DNA of 64,000 nucleotides, from the NCBI GenBank assembly GCA_963682025.1, contig OY821519.1:103860480-103924479 (forward strand), given 5' to 3'. Numbering within the stretch: the first letter of the stretch is position 1; each line of letters starts with the position of its first letter. This document shows positions 1 through 12,029 of this stretch, piece after piece. The notes below the pieces were generated by a model. It worked only from the letters and a program-made list of their open reading frames with translations, was not told where the DNA came from and did no database searches. Origin of the DNA: Cordilura impudica (lineage: Eukaryota > Arthropoda > Insecta > Diptera > Scathophagidae). A program made the translations under genes and the position numbers.

Positions 1-226
1 GAAAGACAACACATTTGTTACAAAAAATACAACTAAAAAAAAATAGATAAACGAAAATAAATATGTTTTTTAAGTGAAGCCAAAACAGTGAAAACTTTTA
101 AATTTCTTTACCAGAGTTGATTAAAATAATAAGAAATAGAAGAGGCAGTGAAAAAAAATTTTAAACATTTTAACCGTTATTTAACTATTTATAAATTCTG
201 ATGTTTTTTTCAATTATTATAAAATA

Positions 227-352
227 ATGGCAAGAACAAAGTTTAATGAAGAGTTAAAATCTAGAATAATAGATGATTTTAGTGATTGCCGCAGACAAAA
301 GAATATTTGTGAGAAATATTCTATGAATAAATCCATAAAATCGTCTGGCTAA
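227..352 (+). pseudogene. Tc1-like transposase N-terminal fragment
   Basis: A 41-codon open stretch from an ATG begins MARTKFNEELKSRI and continues to a KNICEKYSMNKS segment. This looks like the first helix-turn-helix of a Tc1-type transposase (basic start, ELKxRII, then a MNKS turn). The rest of the transposase is missing: the frame stops right after the first helix-turn-helix, and no DDE region follows. I read it as a relic. The match is by pattern only and other paired-like helix-turn-helix proteins are possible. Confidence 0.35.
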
Positions 353-1164
353 CATTAATCTTGCGAATAGTGTTGACCAAAAAATTATGTATTTAAATGG
401 ACCCAAAACGTTTAAACACTTCGGGAGTTTTACTAAAATAAATTAATACATTCGTTCGGTATAGAAATCATCCACCCCCCAAGATGGTAATAGTAATGGT
501 TTCCATTGTTTTGCCAACAGCATAAAAATTAATACTTTTAAATTTCGTTAATTTTTTCTGAAGTAATATTAATTTTTCTTCTTTGTTAAATAAATAAAAC
601 GTACAAATGTTTAAACTAATAAGGATTCCATCCATGTCGTCAAAAATATATTTTGTTAAAAGTTTCCATCGTATTGTCACTCACACTATATTTCTTATTG
701 TTTTTAAATATTATTATGGATTAAATAATTAATATAATAATTACGCTAACAACGTAGCGGGTGTACTGCTAGTATGAAGTAAATCACCCAACATTATGCA
801 TATCTTAAAAAAAAAAATTTTGAAGATATGACTTTTTTTAAATACTCATAGTTAAATATTTATTTTTAATACATGAAAAAAATATACCTATCATAATAAT
901 AATAACCCATAAAAACAAAGTTTTTTTTAAACTCTTTCTTTCCTTTGCATATGAATTTTGAGTCCCTCCGTGATTAATCTATAATCATAACAAGACTATG
1001 GGCCAAGCTTCAGGTCAATTGGATAAGGCGGAATGGGTTTGCCGCGCGACAGACTGACATACAGAGAAACAGTATGAGTTAAAAGCAAGAGTTAAAAAAT
1101 GGTTTCAATTTTTTCCGTTCATACTATTTTTTAAAACATTTTTATGTTTAAACTGAATACATTT
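353..1164. other. no recognisable gene
   Basis: AT-rich sequence with long A and T runs. Around 940-1080 is wording typical of decayed INE-1-like elements (AAGCTTCAGGTCAATTGG, then a GACAGACTGACATACAGAG tract). No credible reading frame. Confidence 0.4.
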
Positions 1165-1700
1165 AAGATTACTAGCAGATTGCAGCCCTCGAAATTGGAG
1201 TGAAAATTCTGGGAAATTTTATTTTTTCATTTAATAAAGACCAATCTAAGCCAATTCACAATTACACACTTTTTAAATATCGATTATTGTCGTTATTGGT
1301 TTATGTTCAAAATTATTTTTCAATTTAACACAATTACTAATGTGAATGAAGAAAACAAATTCACAAACTCATTAACAAATTTAATAAATACACACATAAT
1401 TAATACACACATAAATTTAATAAATCCACACATAATTTTATCTATATGTTAGTAGCAACTTTAAATGAATTTTCTTCCAAAAAAAGTTAAAAATTTAAAA
1501 ATCTGTAAATCTGGTGAACAGCTAAAGAGAGGTACCTGCCAAATAATATATGTTTGGTCAAAATCGGGAGGAAACTGTTTAACAAATCATCGCTCAAAAG
1601 AAATCACATTGCCAATTAATATTATAGATATAGTATATAGCTACACTTGCACGAAGTTGTTAGGTGGAGTTGTGATAACTGTAAGCGTGCTGGTTTAGGT
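1165..1700 (+). repeat. dispersed repeat E, left copy
   Basis: Starts near AGATTGCAGCCCTCGAAATT and runs to about TTAATATTATAGATA at 1630. The same series of words in the same order and strand returns at 63618-64000: GCAGATTTCAGCCCTCGAAATT, the AATAAAGACC word, CCAATTCACAA, AATCTGTAAATCTG, TATACGTTTGGTCAAAA and ATTAATATTATAGAT. The two copies differ by many substitutions and small indels, so this is an old dispersed repeat. No protein is recognised; the 77-codon frame at 1465-1698 has no family signature. Confidence 0.7.
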
Positions 1701-1707
1701 TTTTTTT

Positions 1708-4632
1708 ATACCCTCCACTCCAGTGTGCAGAGGGTATATATAAGTTTGTCATTCCGTTTGTAATAATTAGAAAAAAAACTTTGGGCCACATAAAATATAT
1801 ATATTTGTGATCCTTATAACAACCGGAGTTGATATATCGATGTCCGTCTGTCCGTCTGTGGAAATAACGATGACGGCATCAGTCGGGCATCTAGCCTGCT
1901 CCTTGATATAAAAAATCATTCATTGACATCCTGGGACGTTTGCTGTTTAAAATCGTCCAAATCGGTCTATTAGGGCCCGAGATTTGAATGTAGAACTAAA
2001 AAAAGTCTTGAAAAAATATAATTTTCTATGTTGTTCTTGTCACGATCACGCCCTCAATAGGATAGCTAAGGTGATAATTTTTAGTGAGAATGATACACCA
2101 AATTCATGGGAAGATTTCTGTTTCGAGGGAAATCTCTGAAAAAATTAAAAAAAATTAAAAATATAATGTTTCTATATTGTTCTTGTTGTTATTCTAAATG
2201 TTGTATTCTTGTCTGGACTTGTTGTTTTTGTGGTCGTTGTGGTAATAATATAATAAAAGTTAACCCTTGGTACATTTTTTTATGAACTCTGGCAGAAAAA
2301 TTTAAAAGTTTCCATTGTTTTGGCCTCACTCAAAAAATTTATTAGATCATTTCTGTCATTGTCGCGAGCCTGCCTGCAAAATTTCAGATCGATTGGGTCA
2401 CGGGAAAGGGGTTAAAATCTATCCATATATTTTTTCGACAAGCAGACAATACGAGTTAATATAAAGGGAGTAAAAATTCACCAGCATCTAAAGCATATAA
2501 TGCTAAAATAAATAGTTGTTAATAAAAAAAAATAATGTAAATTTAGCAAAAAAAATTTTATGTATTAATTTATTTAAAGAGAAAAACACAAAAATAACGT
2601 TTGATGTTGTATTTTTTGTGTGTAATATTTACATATACATACATTAAATATTACAAATAATATACATATATTCTATATATATACAAATATCCATAATAAC
2701 TGCATGTTAGAAATAAATCGGTATATTATTTTATTTATGTACATAAAATTCTGCAATATTTTGCATTAACAAAGTGTCACTTCATTTTGCTCAGCGTGAC
2801 TATGCCACAGTAGATGGCGCCACAATTTTTGTTCTAATTAGCTTTGCAATAGTTATTTCTATTTTAACATGAATGTCAATATTTTCAAATAGATATCATA
2901 CAGAACAATGTTAAGAGTATACACCGGCTGGTCTTTTATTTTATACGTTTTTTCATTATTTTTTTACAAATATGAACATAAGTTTGGCATATTAACATTC
3001 TGTTGTCTTTTCAAAATAGAGCTACCGAGTTCATCAATGAGTTTTTTACTTTCAAAACAGTTTCTACATAGTTATATATAACTATTATTCTGCTTTACCT
3101 ACAAAATATCTGATTGCGATTACATCTAATTTTTAAAAATTATTTATAATTACTAAAGCATTATTATTCACATAAATAAAAAATTGCACTTTTTAAAGTT
3201 TCCATTCAAATTTTAGAAAATATCAATTCTAAAAACTGGAACTAAAATTTCCAATTATAAATTAGAAAATATTAATTGAATTTCAGAAAATCATATCAAA
3301 AGGTCGGAAATAATAATTTTAAATTTAGAAGACATCGATTGCATCAAATTCCGAAAAAAAACACCAAATATGTTTACAATTAAAAAATGTTTACATTTTA
3401 AAAAAAATATTGGCATTCAGAAGAAATTAATAGCTTTTCAATAACTTCTTTTAATGATAGTCGAATCGTTAAAAAAAGAAAAGCAAAATTATCAGTAAAA
3501 TTTTTAAACGATATTCGCTATTGTTAAAATCAGCTAAACGACAACCATTTTTGTGTTGTTTATTCAATCGATAAAAACTTAAATTTTTAGGTTGAAATGT
3601 CGTCATACATAAATAAAAATCATAAAATAGTGAAAATATTTTGCTTCTATTAAAAACTTTTTTATATAAATAAAAAAATTAAATAGCATATTCAATTCAT
3701 TATTTAATTTTCAAATAAATAAACAGAAATATTAGTAAAAAATAAAGATATTGAACATAAACATAAAATCATCCTGTCAAACACGAAGTAGTATGTCTTT
3801 TTCTATTTTTTTTTGTGTTTCTCGCTTATTTTGACAGAGATGCCACTCGTTTGCAATTTAAATAAATAGAAAAATAGATTTGTCGACTGTCGTTAAGATG
3901 TATGTACTTAGTGAATCACTTAATCCTTGGTGCAAACAACGATAGCTGTCGATATATTTTGCGATTGTCGGATCGTTGAAATTTACAGAATCTGACTACA
4001 GAAAACATTGATTTAAATTCAATGAATTTTAGAAAACCTCAAATGATATTTAAGAATTGCTAACATAAAAACTGTTACACAAATAAACGCAATTTGATGA
4101 GAATATTATTTATATATAAATTTTCACAATTTTTTTTTGGATGAATATTTGAAGTTTTTCAGAAAATAAAGATAACAAATTATTTTATTTAAAATGTTTC
4201 GGACATTTGGTTTTTTGCGTTTGGCATCCCTAATTTGACTATTTATTATTATAAATTTATTCTCTATGTTTTCAAAATATGGCAATATTTTAATAAAAAA
4301 GTTGAGAGAGCTTTTTTTTTGGTTATTATTTTGTTACTCCATCCGACCTATATGGCCGCAATGAAAAAATATTTCGCCAGTTAAAAGAAACTATACAGCT
4401 ATCTCCAATTAGCACGATTTAATGCATATAGCCACCCTACACAACCATTACCTTTGCAATGGAGGTTAGAGCGAGCTATTTAATTAACAAAAGCTAAATT
4501 AAACTAGAATTTATGTCATATAACCGGAAACGCATGCATATTTTTCCAATATTTTGTTTACATTTATTATCAATACTCAAACCGAGGTGGAGGGTATCAA
4601 AGATTCGGCACAGCCGAATTTAAAACTCTTAC
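1708..4632 (-). mobile_element. INE-1/DINE-like element, family B
   Basis: One end (1708) reads ATACCCTCCACTCCAG then GAGGGTAT, followed by a GATGTCCGTCTGTCCGTCTG tract. The other end (about 4575-4632) reads GGTGGAGGGTATC then the palindrome ATTCGGCACAGCCGAAT and CTCTTACTT. Facing ACCCTCCACC hairpins, a GTCY tract and a TTCGGC/GCCGAA palindrome are features I associate with Drosophila INE-1/DINE-1, non-autonomous relatives of Helentrons. No coding frame. At 2.9 kb it is long for the family, so the middle (about 2480-4290) probably holds later insertions; 2740-2885 is one. Confidence 0.5.
2740..2885 (+). repeat. dispersed repeat F, copy 1
   Basis: Contains TTAACAAAGTGTCACTT, the word ATGCCACAGTAGATGGC and TTGCAATAGTTATTTC, ending ACATGAATGTCAA. 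The same words occur reverse-complemented and in the same relative order at 57770-57930, so these are two inverted copies of one repeat, one inside family B and one next to a family A copy. Confidence 0.6.
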
Positions 4633-4670
4633 TTTTTTTTAATATTTTTTCTTTTCATATTTTTTCATCA

Positions 4671-5515
4671 TAACCATATCGCGCTTCGCTACGGCCGAGA
4701 CTTATTGTCATGTTTAATTGCATAATCCATTTTTCCTACGAAGTTTGTATCTATTATGCAATTAAAATATTTAATTTAATTTATATAATATTTTTTTTTC
4801 TATCTCAATGCTTGATGATATACAATATTCTTTTTTTTTTTTTTATTCGGTGCAACATGAGAAGAACATAGATTTCCCAAATTAAATCTGGCAAGACTTA
4901 ACTATTGGCCTTGAATTTAGTATATCATTTGGCAATTTTTCATTTTAGAGATTTTTGGCGATTTTCGGTTTTGGCGATTTTTGAATTTGACTATTTTTGA
5001 GTTTGCAATTCAAACGTTTAACGACTGTCGCTTTTGTAGTACTTTATTTTTTTTTTTGTATGGGAAGTTCCACGCCCACTAATCCCTTCCTGCTCTAGTT
5101 ATATCGGAATTTAATACCTGATGGGTCATGCAAAGTGTCGATGTTTTCCCTTTCAAAGTACACCAGTTATATGATATTATATATTTACATAGTATGGTAG
5201 GTTCCACGCCCATTGGTCCGATACTGCCCATTTTGTGTCCGTCTACTAACACTTATAATAGATGACCTCAGACAAATTTTCAAAGGTATCTCTGACACAG
5301 TACTAGGTATATATTGAAATATTGAATTACTACTTTGTATGAGAGGTGCCACGCCCACTTATCCGATCCCGCCCATTTTTGTTACGGCTACAAACATAAA
5401 TAATATATAACATCACTCAAATTTGCAAAGCTTTCTCTGCCATAGTACGTAATACATATAATATTAAAAATTCACTTTATATGGGAGGTGCCACGTCCGC
5501 TAAAAATATCAGAAA
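4671..5515 (+). repeat. family C repeat, copy 1
   Basis: Begins with a GCGCTTCGCTACGGC word, then AACATGAGAAGAACATAG, AAATCTGGCAAGACTTAACT and a GGCGATTTTCGG tract. Then come about four diverged units of roughly 140 bases, each with a CCACGCCCA-like word followed by a CCGATCCCGCCCA-like word (near 5070, 5204, 5349 and 5490). The same order of parts is seen at 11974-13660 and 42303-43210. Non-coding; class unknown. Confidence 0.6.
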
Positions 5516-5870
5516 AAAATGATGTGAGTCCGATCGCAGGGAAGATGTGTAATCATCTAGTAATTAAAGATTTTTTTATGTCATTTTTTAAAATCAAACA
5601 GAAAGCGTGATCTATGTATCACTTATAGCAAAAACTGTTTCAGCTAATTCAATATAAACGTATATAAGTGATATATGATGACGCTTTTAAAAAAATGGCA
5701 TAACAACACAATGTTATATCATAATTTTTTCACTAATACAATCATAAGTCACACAGCGTTATGTGTCAGCTCTCACCTACTAAGTTTACACTGTTTTTGT
5801 GATTGTATTGTGAAATATAAATTTACCCCCTTGCGCGTATAGATGTTTACACATCAAAAGTTATAGCCTA
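5500..5870 (+). repeat. dispersed repeat D, copy 1
   Basis: Runs from GTGAGTCCGATCGCAGGG through GAAGATGTGTAATCATCTA and TTTTTGTGATTGTATTGTG to a TTTACCCCCTTGCGCG word. The same words in the same order and strand occur at 34490-34800. No coding frame. Confidence 0.6.
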
Positions 5871-7760
5871 TATCCATCCTTGAGCGTATTTCTAAATATT
5901 GGAACCAACATTTTAAAAATCTGATGAGTAGGTATGAATATTACCTCCTACAAACAAACAAACAAACAAACAAACAAACAAGCACACATTACCTTTTTAT
6001 TATAGTTATTAGTATAGATTAATTTATTTTTATGATTTTTGGATTTGCACCATTTGAATTTATTAAATCGAAAATAAAATTTGATTACTTTCTTAGAAAA
6101 TACAGTTCCTACCTTAATTGAAAGAAATATCAACGAATTATTGTAAAAAATGTATACAAAACTAAGAATTTTTTAATGTGTTTCCATGAAAGCTATACGA
6201 TTGCTTGGAAATTATTGAAATAAATGCGTTTGTACAACTTCTATTTTTGATTCAATGAAAAGCTAATGCTTCCCGAACGTACTCCCTTTGATATTCAGTG
6301 AAAAAGCTACAATTGTGAGCCATATCACCAACCGACTCAACATTTGGAGGAAGCACTACAATCTAAATTTTAGCCACTTTTAGCATGTCTATGAAATCGC
6401 CATACAAAAAAAAAAAAAAAAAAAAAAACTAAAATACTACATTTTTGAACGGCTATGTAATATGCAATATCGTGTTCATTTTGAAGTATTTAACTTTTTT
6501 TTGCTCGAAAGTTACAAGCTATAAATTAATAGACATAATTATTTATTATATAAAATTAAAAAATAACAATATGGAGCTCTTTTCAGAAATATATATTGAG
6601 CTCTTTTCAATAAATTATTCCGATTACTGTTATCGGTAATATAGTTATACGAGAGCGTATATATAATTTCTGCAAATGCTTAATGCTTAATCAACTTTTA
6701 GCTCAAAAAAGTGAAAAAAATTATACAAAATTGTACAAAAAATTGTACAATTGTACAATTTGTATTTTTGTTTTAATTTGACTATATCGACAGAAGCAAT
6801 TCATATAAAAATTAATATCTATTAATAATATTCCAACTTACCGTTCGTTAAAATTAAACAATTGGTATACGTACACATTTTTTTTAATTAAAAAAAAAAA
6901 AAAAAAAACACTACAAATTCCATGATATTGCAATTAATTTAAAACTGTAGTCTATTTATAATATAATTTTAAAATATATTTTTTTAGTTTTTGTTCCATA
7001 CCTATCACAAATTTTCTAAAACAAACGAAATGAAAAATAGAAACGACCCCAAGATCTTAATATAATTTTCAGTAAACACGTGCATAGACATAAAATGCAT
7101 ATGCCTATGCTAAACGCCACCGATCGTGCGGCTAACGCGTACAACCGGCGTTTGTTAAGTGCACTTCATGACAAACTAAACTCTTAAAAGAAAATATTTT
7201 TAAAACTTGCCAGCTACAAGTTGTTGGAGGCTACATAAAGTTGAAAAAAGAAGAAGAAGATGTGTATACTCTACTTAATGTACGCATAAACTTCAAGAAA
7301 GTATGTACAAAAACACTAAACCATTTAAAAAAATAATTTTTTCTATATATATATTTACACTGTAGTCATAGCAACAAGTAAAATTATTCTCAACATATAG
7401 ACTTTGGAATCGTTAAAAAATGTTTGTCCTCAACAAAGACAATGTATACTTTTTATGTGTTCTGAAAGAAGTGAAAAAAACAAGCGTATCAAATATATAA
7501 GCAGGATATGGTTGCAAATATTTGGGACCTTAAAAGCAAAGAAAGAAACTTATTTTTAACATTCAATTAACATGGTGGAAAATAAATTTAAAAATACGGC
7601 TCTTTCACAAAAAAAAAAAATAATAATATTAAAAAATTATTTAACCCATTTACCCATAGAATCCATTTTAAACACACCCTAATATTTTTTTATGGTCTGC
7701 ATAATTTGATCGGTAGAGTAGTTAACTAATAAGAACGAAATCCACACATTTTTTAATAAA
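5871..7760. other. no recognisable gene; simple repeats
   Basis: Holds a CAAA microsatellite at about 5951-5981, an A run of about 24 at 6404-6428, and at 6721-6765 overlapping copies of the self-complementary word TTGTACAA. A less AT-rich patch at about 7070-7160 (ACGCCACCGATCGTGCGG) has no recognisable product. No protein gene seen. Confidence 0.4.
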
Positions 7761-8060
7761 ACAAGAAAGGCTGTTAAATTCGGCTCTGCCAAACCTTTTA
7801 TACCCTCCATCCGTGTTATATACACAATATTATATGGAAAGTTGTCATCACAAAGAGAAGAAAGGTTAGATTTCAAATTAAAATCGATAAATTTTTTACA
7901 ATGGTATTTAAAATTAATAAAATAAATACAAAAATTTCTAGGTATTTTCATACTTTTTTAATTGAAAGCAATTATTAAATGCATATCTGTAATATTAATA
8001 GGCGATGCGATCTTTTCTGACAAATTTTACACCTTCAATTACCAACCGATATTGATAAAA
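7761..8060 (+). mobile_element. family B fragment
   Basis: Opens AACAAGAAAGGC, TAAATTCGGC, then TTTTATACCCTCCATCC, the family B terminal arrangement in the forward direction with a damaged palindrome. The matching far end is not seen. It runs into words shared with repeat D (ACCAACCGATATTG near 8040, also near 34327). Confidence 0.45.
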
Positions 8061-8770
8061 AATATACCATTCGAAAGGTATTTGTTCGCAGATTTACACC
8101 ATATTTGCAGATGAGTACCATCTGGTACATTTTTTTTGGTGTAAAATATATGAAGGATTGCCTCTAATACATAACACACATGGGCGTGGCATCCCCCATA
8201 CAAAGTAAATATAAAATGTCATATATCTTGATTACTGTAATAGCGAGAGCCTTCGGCCTTTGCGTGAGCCATTTCATTATATTATATATGTAATATCACT
8301 GGCCTACAAATTTAAAAAAAATTGTCTTCAGAAACGAAGCATGTTTTTAACTAATCTGGGTGCACTGTATACGAATCTGGCATAAAAATTGAACTATCAC
8401 ATCTCGTTAATCTTTTACCGCATGCTGGCAATACTGTAAAACAGTCAATACTGACACAACAGTTTCACAATTATTAATTTGACAGAAGCCCATCTTCATT
8501 GTAAACCTTCTTAATAGTAGTGTTTGAGCATGTCAGGGAGATCGTGTGTGACTGATTCAAGCTATTTTTTCTTTGTGTGTGGTAAATATTTGGTTGGAAG
8601 AAAGGATATGTAATATCAGAATCATCAAAATATGCATATTTACATAATTTTGGTTTTGCTGTCTGAAACTTGGACAAACCGTGGACCTCGACAATGTGTT
8701 TCAGAACTGTTTTATACAAGTGGCCAAATGGCAAGAAGATCTATTTCGAATTTTTAATCCCAGTAATTTG
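8061..8770. other. repeat-derived, no gene
   Basis: 8061-8170 shares words with 34340-34480 (AAAATATACCATT, TGGTACAT, CTAATACATA). About 8180-8220 carries one reversed family C word (GGGCGTGGCATCCCCCATAC). The 86-codon minus-strand frame at 8474-8734 has no motif I know. Confidence 0.4.
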
Positions 8771-8775
8771 GAGAG

Positions 8776-10640
8776 AGTCATGTATTTCTGTTTAACGTCA
8801 TTTAGTGACTCAAGCTAAGTTGAATGATCTAATTCGGGATTTAAATTTAACGAAGAAAGACGCAGAATTACTAGGTTCACGCTTGCAGCAGTGGAAACAT
8901 TTTGCAGTTGGGACAAAGCTAACAATCTATAGAGATATAAGCTTGGAATTGGCTGCATATTTTGAAAAGAAACACTCTATTTTATATTTTACTGATGTTG
9001 ATGGTTTATTTCAAAAAATGAACCAGCCATATGACAAAACTGAATCGATGTTATTTATTGATGGCTCTAAGTACATTTGAAAGGCTCTTCTTTTGCATAA
9101 TGGGAATGATACCAATTGCTCATGCCATTAATAAAAAGGAAAACAAGTTAGAAAATTATAGTCGGTCTAGACCGACTATACGATACCCATACGTTTAGAG
9201 ACCCTATCTCGCAGGTCCCAAATTTGAGTGGGATTTTTATTAATTTTTTCGGCTGCAGATATGAAAAAGTTAATTTCGGATGCTATATCTATATGGGGAC
9301 TAGGCCCAAAAATGAGAAGAATCAGTGCAATATTCTTGTTTATTGATATATTTAAGTGAAGATCGGGAAGCAGCTCTATATGGGGCCTATGAGAGTTGTC
9401 TAATAGGGATAATTTTTGGACTACTGATTAATGGATATAATATATACATACAAACCCAATTTGACTAAGATTTGTGTGATAATTTGGATCTTATGGCAAT
9501 ATATGTTGATTTCATAGGTGTCATTTGTATAGGGGCTAGGTCTGAACATGGACCGATTCTCACCAATTTCAATAGCGTTCATCCCGACGAAAGATGAAAT
9601 ACCAATTTTCATCAAAATATATTCATATTTGCGACCTGCAGTTTAATTAAAAGCTTTACATGGACACACAGACGGACGGACGGACATCGTTAAATCGAAT
9701 CAGATAGTGATTCTGATTCGATCGGTATAATTAAAGATGGATGTAGGTCAAATATTTTTGTTGTTACAAACAGCAGCACATTATACCCATTATACCCAAA
9801 CCACATAGTGGTATAGGGTATAATTACATATCAATGACTGAAATTTTGACATTACTCAAAGACAACGATCATAAATGGAAGATCTGTGGTGATCTTAAGG
9901 TGCGTGATTTAAATTTCTTTGTATATATGGTATAGACCATCGTAAATAACTGTAAATTAATCTGTTTCAGGTCATTGGTTTGTTGACTGGTATGCAAGGA
10001 GGTTTCACAAAATATTGTTATTTCCTTTGTCTATGGGATAGTCGCGCTATATGTCATTATTACATCAGAACAGAGTGGGCAAAAAGAGCTGAGTTTTCAC
10101 CAGGAAAACAAAACATTTGAAATAAACCATTAATTGATCTAAACGATGTTCTTCTTCCACCGCTGAATATAAAATTGGGCCTTTTTAAGAACTTTGTCAA
10201 GACTCTGGATAAAGATTGTGCACCATTTAAACATTTGTTAAATATTTGTTGGCCCTCATATAAGGAAGCTATTGAATGATGACAATTTTTCACAATGTTT
10301 GTTGGAGAAAGAATATGCAGGCTGGAAATCTTTCAAGAGCGTGGTGGACAGTTTTTTTGGAAATAATTAGAGTGAAAACTGCAGATAAATTGTTGCTGAA
10401 TTATTGAAAAATTATCAGGTATTAGGTGCACGTATGTCGCTCAAAATGCATTTTCTTCATTCGCATTTAGATTTCTTCCACAAAACTTAGACGCAGTGAG
10501 CGACGAATTTAATGAAAATTAAAAGAAACTGTCAGGGATTTTGGGACAAAAGCATGCTGGATTCTAATACTTGAAACGGACCAACAAACTACGAACGATG
10601 TTCAAATAACTCCTTTCACTTTTGAAAATTGATTTTTAAA
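8776..10640 (+). pseudogene. FIDxSK/CGDLKV repeat-protein relic, copy 1
   Basis: A broken gene of a protein family that I know as a widespread, mostly uncharacterised repeat family in arthropod genomes. The first open part (8805-9080) reads from MTQAKLNDLIRDLNL through KDAELLGSRLQQWKHF to SMLFIDGSKYI, with a stop where the family goes on SLKAVLLHNGN. The next part is cut off by a family A insertion at 9143-9823. It resumes at about 9830 with ILTLLKDNDHKWKICGDLKV; a likely intron (GTGCGT at about 9899, TTTCAG at about 9970) leads to VIGLLTGMQGGFTKYCYFLC and LWDSRA, then LLPPLNIKLGLFKNFVK. Decayed C-terminal words follow to about 10610. The acidic residues in FIDGSK and CGDLK could be part of a DDE site, which is inference. 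Frameshifts and stops make it non-functional. Confidence 0.6.
9143..9823 (+). mobile_element. family A DINE-like element, copy 1
   Basis: Opens with an AAGTTAGAAAATTATAG word and the palindrome AGTCGGTCTAGACCGACT, and ends CCACATAGTGGTATAGGG. Inside are the GGAC-rich tract (ACGGACGGACGGACATCG) and the words TTTGCGACCTGCAGTTT and AGATCGGGAAGCAGCTC shared by all copies. Non-coding. It sits inside the reading frame of the FIDxSK relic, so it inserted after that gene. Confidence 0.8.
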
Positions 10641-10859
10641 AAAACTAATAATTTTTTTGAAAGAAACTAATAAAAACATTTTTTTTTGTATCTCGAAAAC
10701 CTGACATGATAGAGAAAAACCAACTACGGATTAAAATTCATCCCACCAAATTATCCTAGGAAACATATTTAGTTGCTCCAGTCCAGAACCTTGTTATCTA
10801 CTACATCCTATCACTCCAAGCATGATTCGGCCTTCCAGATAATCTACATACAAATCTAC

Positions 10860-11290
10860 ATACAGGGTATGCCATGCTTTATGTCGCTGTGTCAAAATTT
10901 GATAAATTTTCATTTGTCAATCCATTGAATTAACAGAATATGTTTTTCAATCGGTGGATGTTGGCGCAATATGTCTACCCGTAAATGTGTGCTAAGGATG
11001 GTTACTGTTTCAACTCGATGGCGCACCATGCCATGCTGCTAATCAAATAATGAAGTTACTAAACCAAAAAGCTAAAATGACTGGCCACCCAAACCTCCAA
11101 ATCTGAATGCTCCGGATTTCACTTTGAGAGATTATTTGAAAAGCAAAGTATACGCCAACAACACTCAGACTAGAGACGAGCTCAAGGTAAATATTCGTGC
11201 CGAAACCTTGAGTATACATGGTCCATATTGCCGTGGCCAATAGAGGAGGCCAACTGATTGATGTTGTGTTCAAAAAGTGGTCCAAATGAA
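10860..11290 (+). pseudogene. mariner-family transposase relic
   Basis: Read across frames, 11010-11290 gives FQLDGAPCHAANQIMKLL, then WPPKPPNLNAPDFTLRDYL and KSKVYANNTQTRDELK. These match the second and third aspartate regions of mariner-type transposases (QxDGAxxH and WPPRSPDLxPxD). Frameshifts and stops break it, and the stretch between the two motifs is shortened. A 3' scrap of an old element related to the better preserved copies at 33.2 and 58 kb. Confidence 0.6.
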
Positions 11291-11973
11291 TTAAAAAAAG
11301 AGCCAGTTAAAAAAGTACCTCAGGTCTGCAAATCAGTATTTATCTGAAAAGGAGTTGACATTTGCGTGTAGGTTATAGGCTGGCTTTAACAAGCTCTTTT
11401 TTTAATTATTTGTATGATCTGTGGAAGGTTTAAGATATAGATAAGATTTTGAGTAGTAAGCATAGCACCTCCCACTAAAAATTAATATTTATCACCCCAT
11501 ATCTATGTAGAGCTATGAGTACTATGACACGTAGAATCTAAATATTTTGTGTGAGTTGATAAGTGGTAAGTCTTTGGTGTTAAGCCAAAAATGGCTTTAC
11601 ATATTTGGTCCAGAATATTATTTTTTAAAGTCGCATGTTTCAACGAAATATCAACATAAAAATGAAAATACTACATTTTGGCACTATACCACTTCAACTT
11701 AAAAACTCGGAAGAAATTTAAAAGTTCCATCCTTTCCCTTTTTTAACTTCTTGGAATTTTTCAGATATTTTACTATTTCGTTCGGAAATTATCCTCTGAA
11801 ATTAATTGATATATGACAAAAAAAAAAAAATGTTAAAATTACTTCCTAAGCCTCTTTGGTATATTACTATACGAATCTAAACTTACGCTCAGTATATAGT
11901 AAAATTTCTAAGATTCTAATTAAAAACTTTCAATTTCTCAATATTTTTGAAACGTTTTTATATCCATATTGGC
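11291..11973. other. no recognisable gene
   Basis: AT-rich, with no reading frame, terminal repeat or family word that I can place. Confidence 0.4.
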
Positions 11974-12029
11974 TGTAACCCGATGCGCTTCGCTACACCC
12001 ATCTTAAGGATGTCAAAAACCATTTTATT

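Noticed and set aside
6241..6390. Minus-strand words VLPPNVESVGDMAHNCSFF and TEYQREYVREAL that look protein-like
   Set aside because: The stretch is short, with a stop just upstream and no link to any family I can name; not enough to call a gene.
8474..8734. 86-codon minus-strand frame with several H and C residues
   Set aside because: Residue spacing does not make a known zinc finger and no neighbouring exon supports it.
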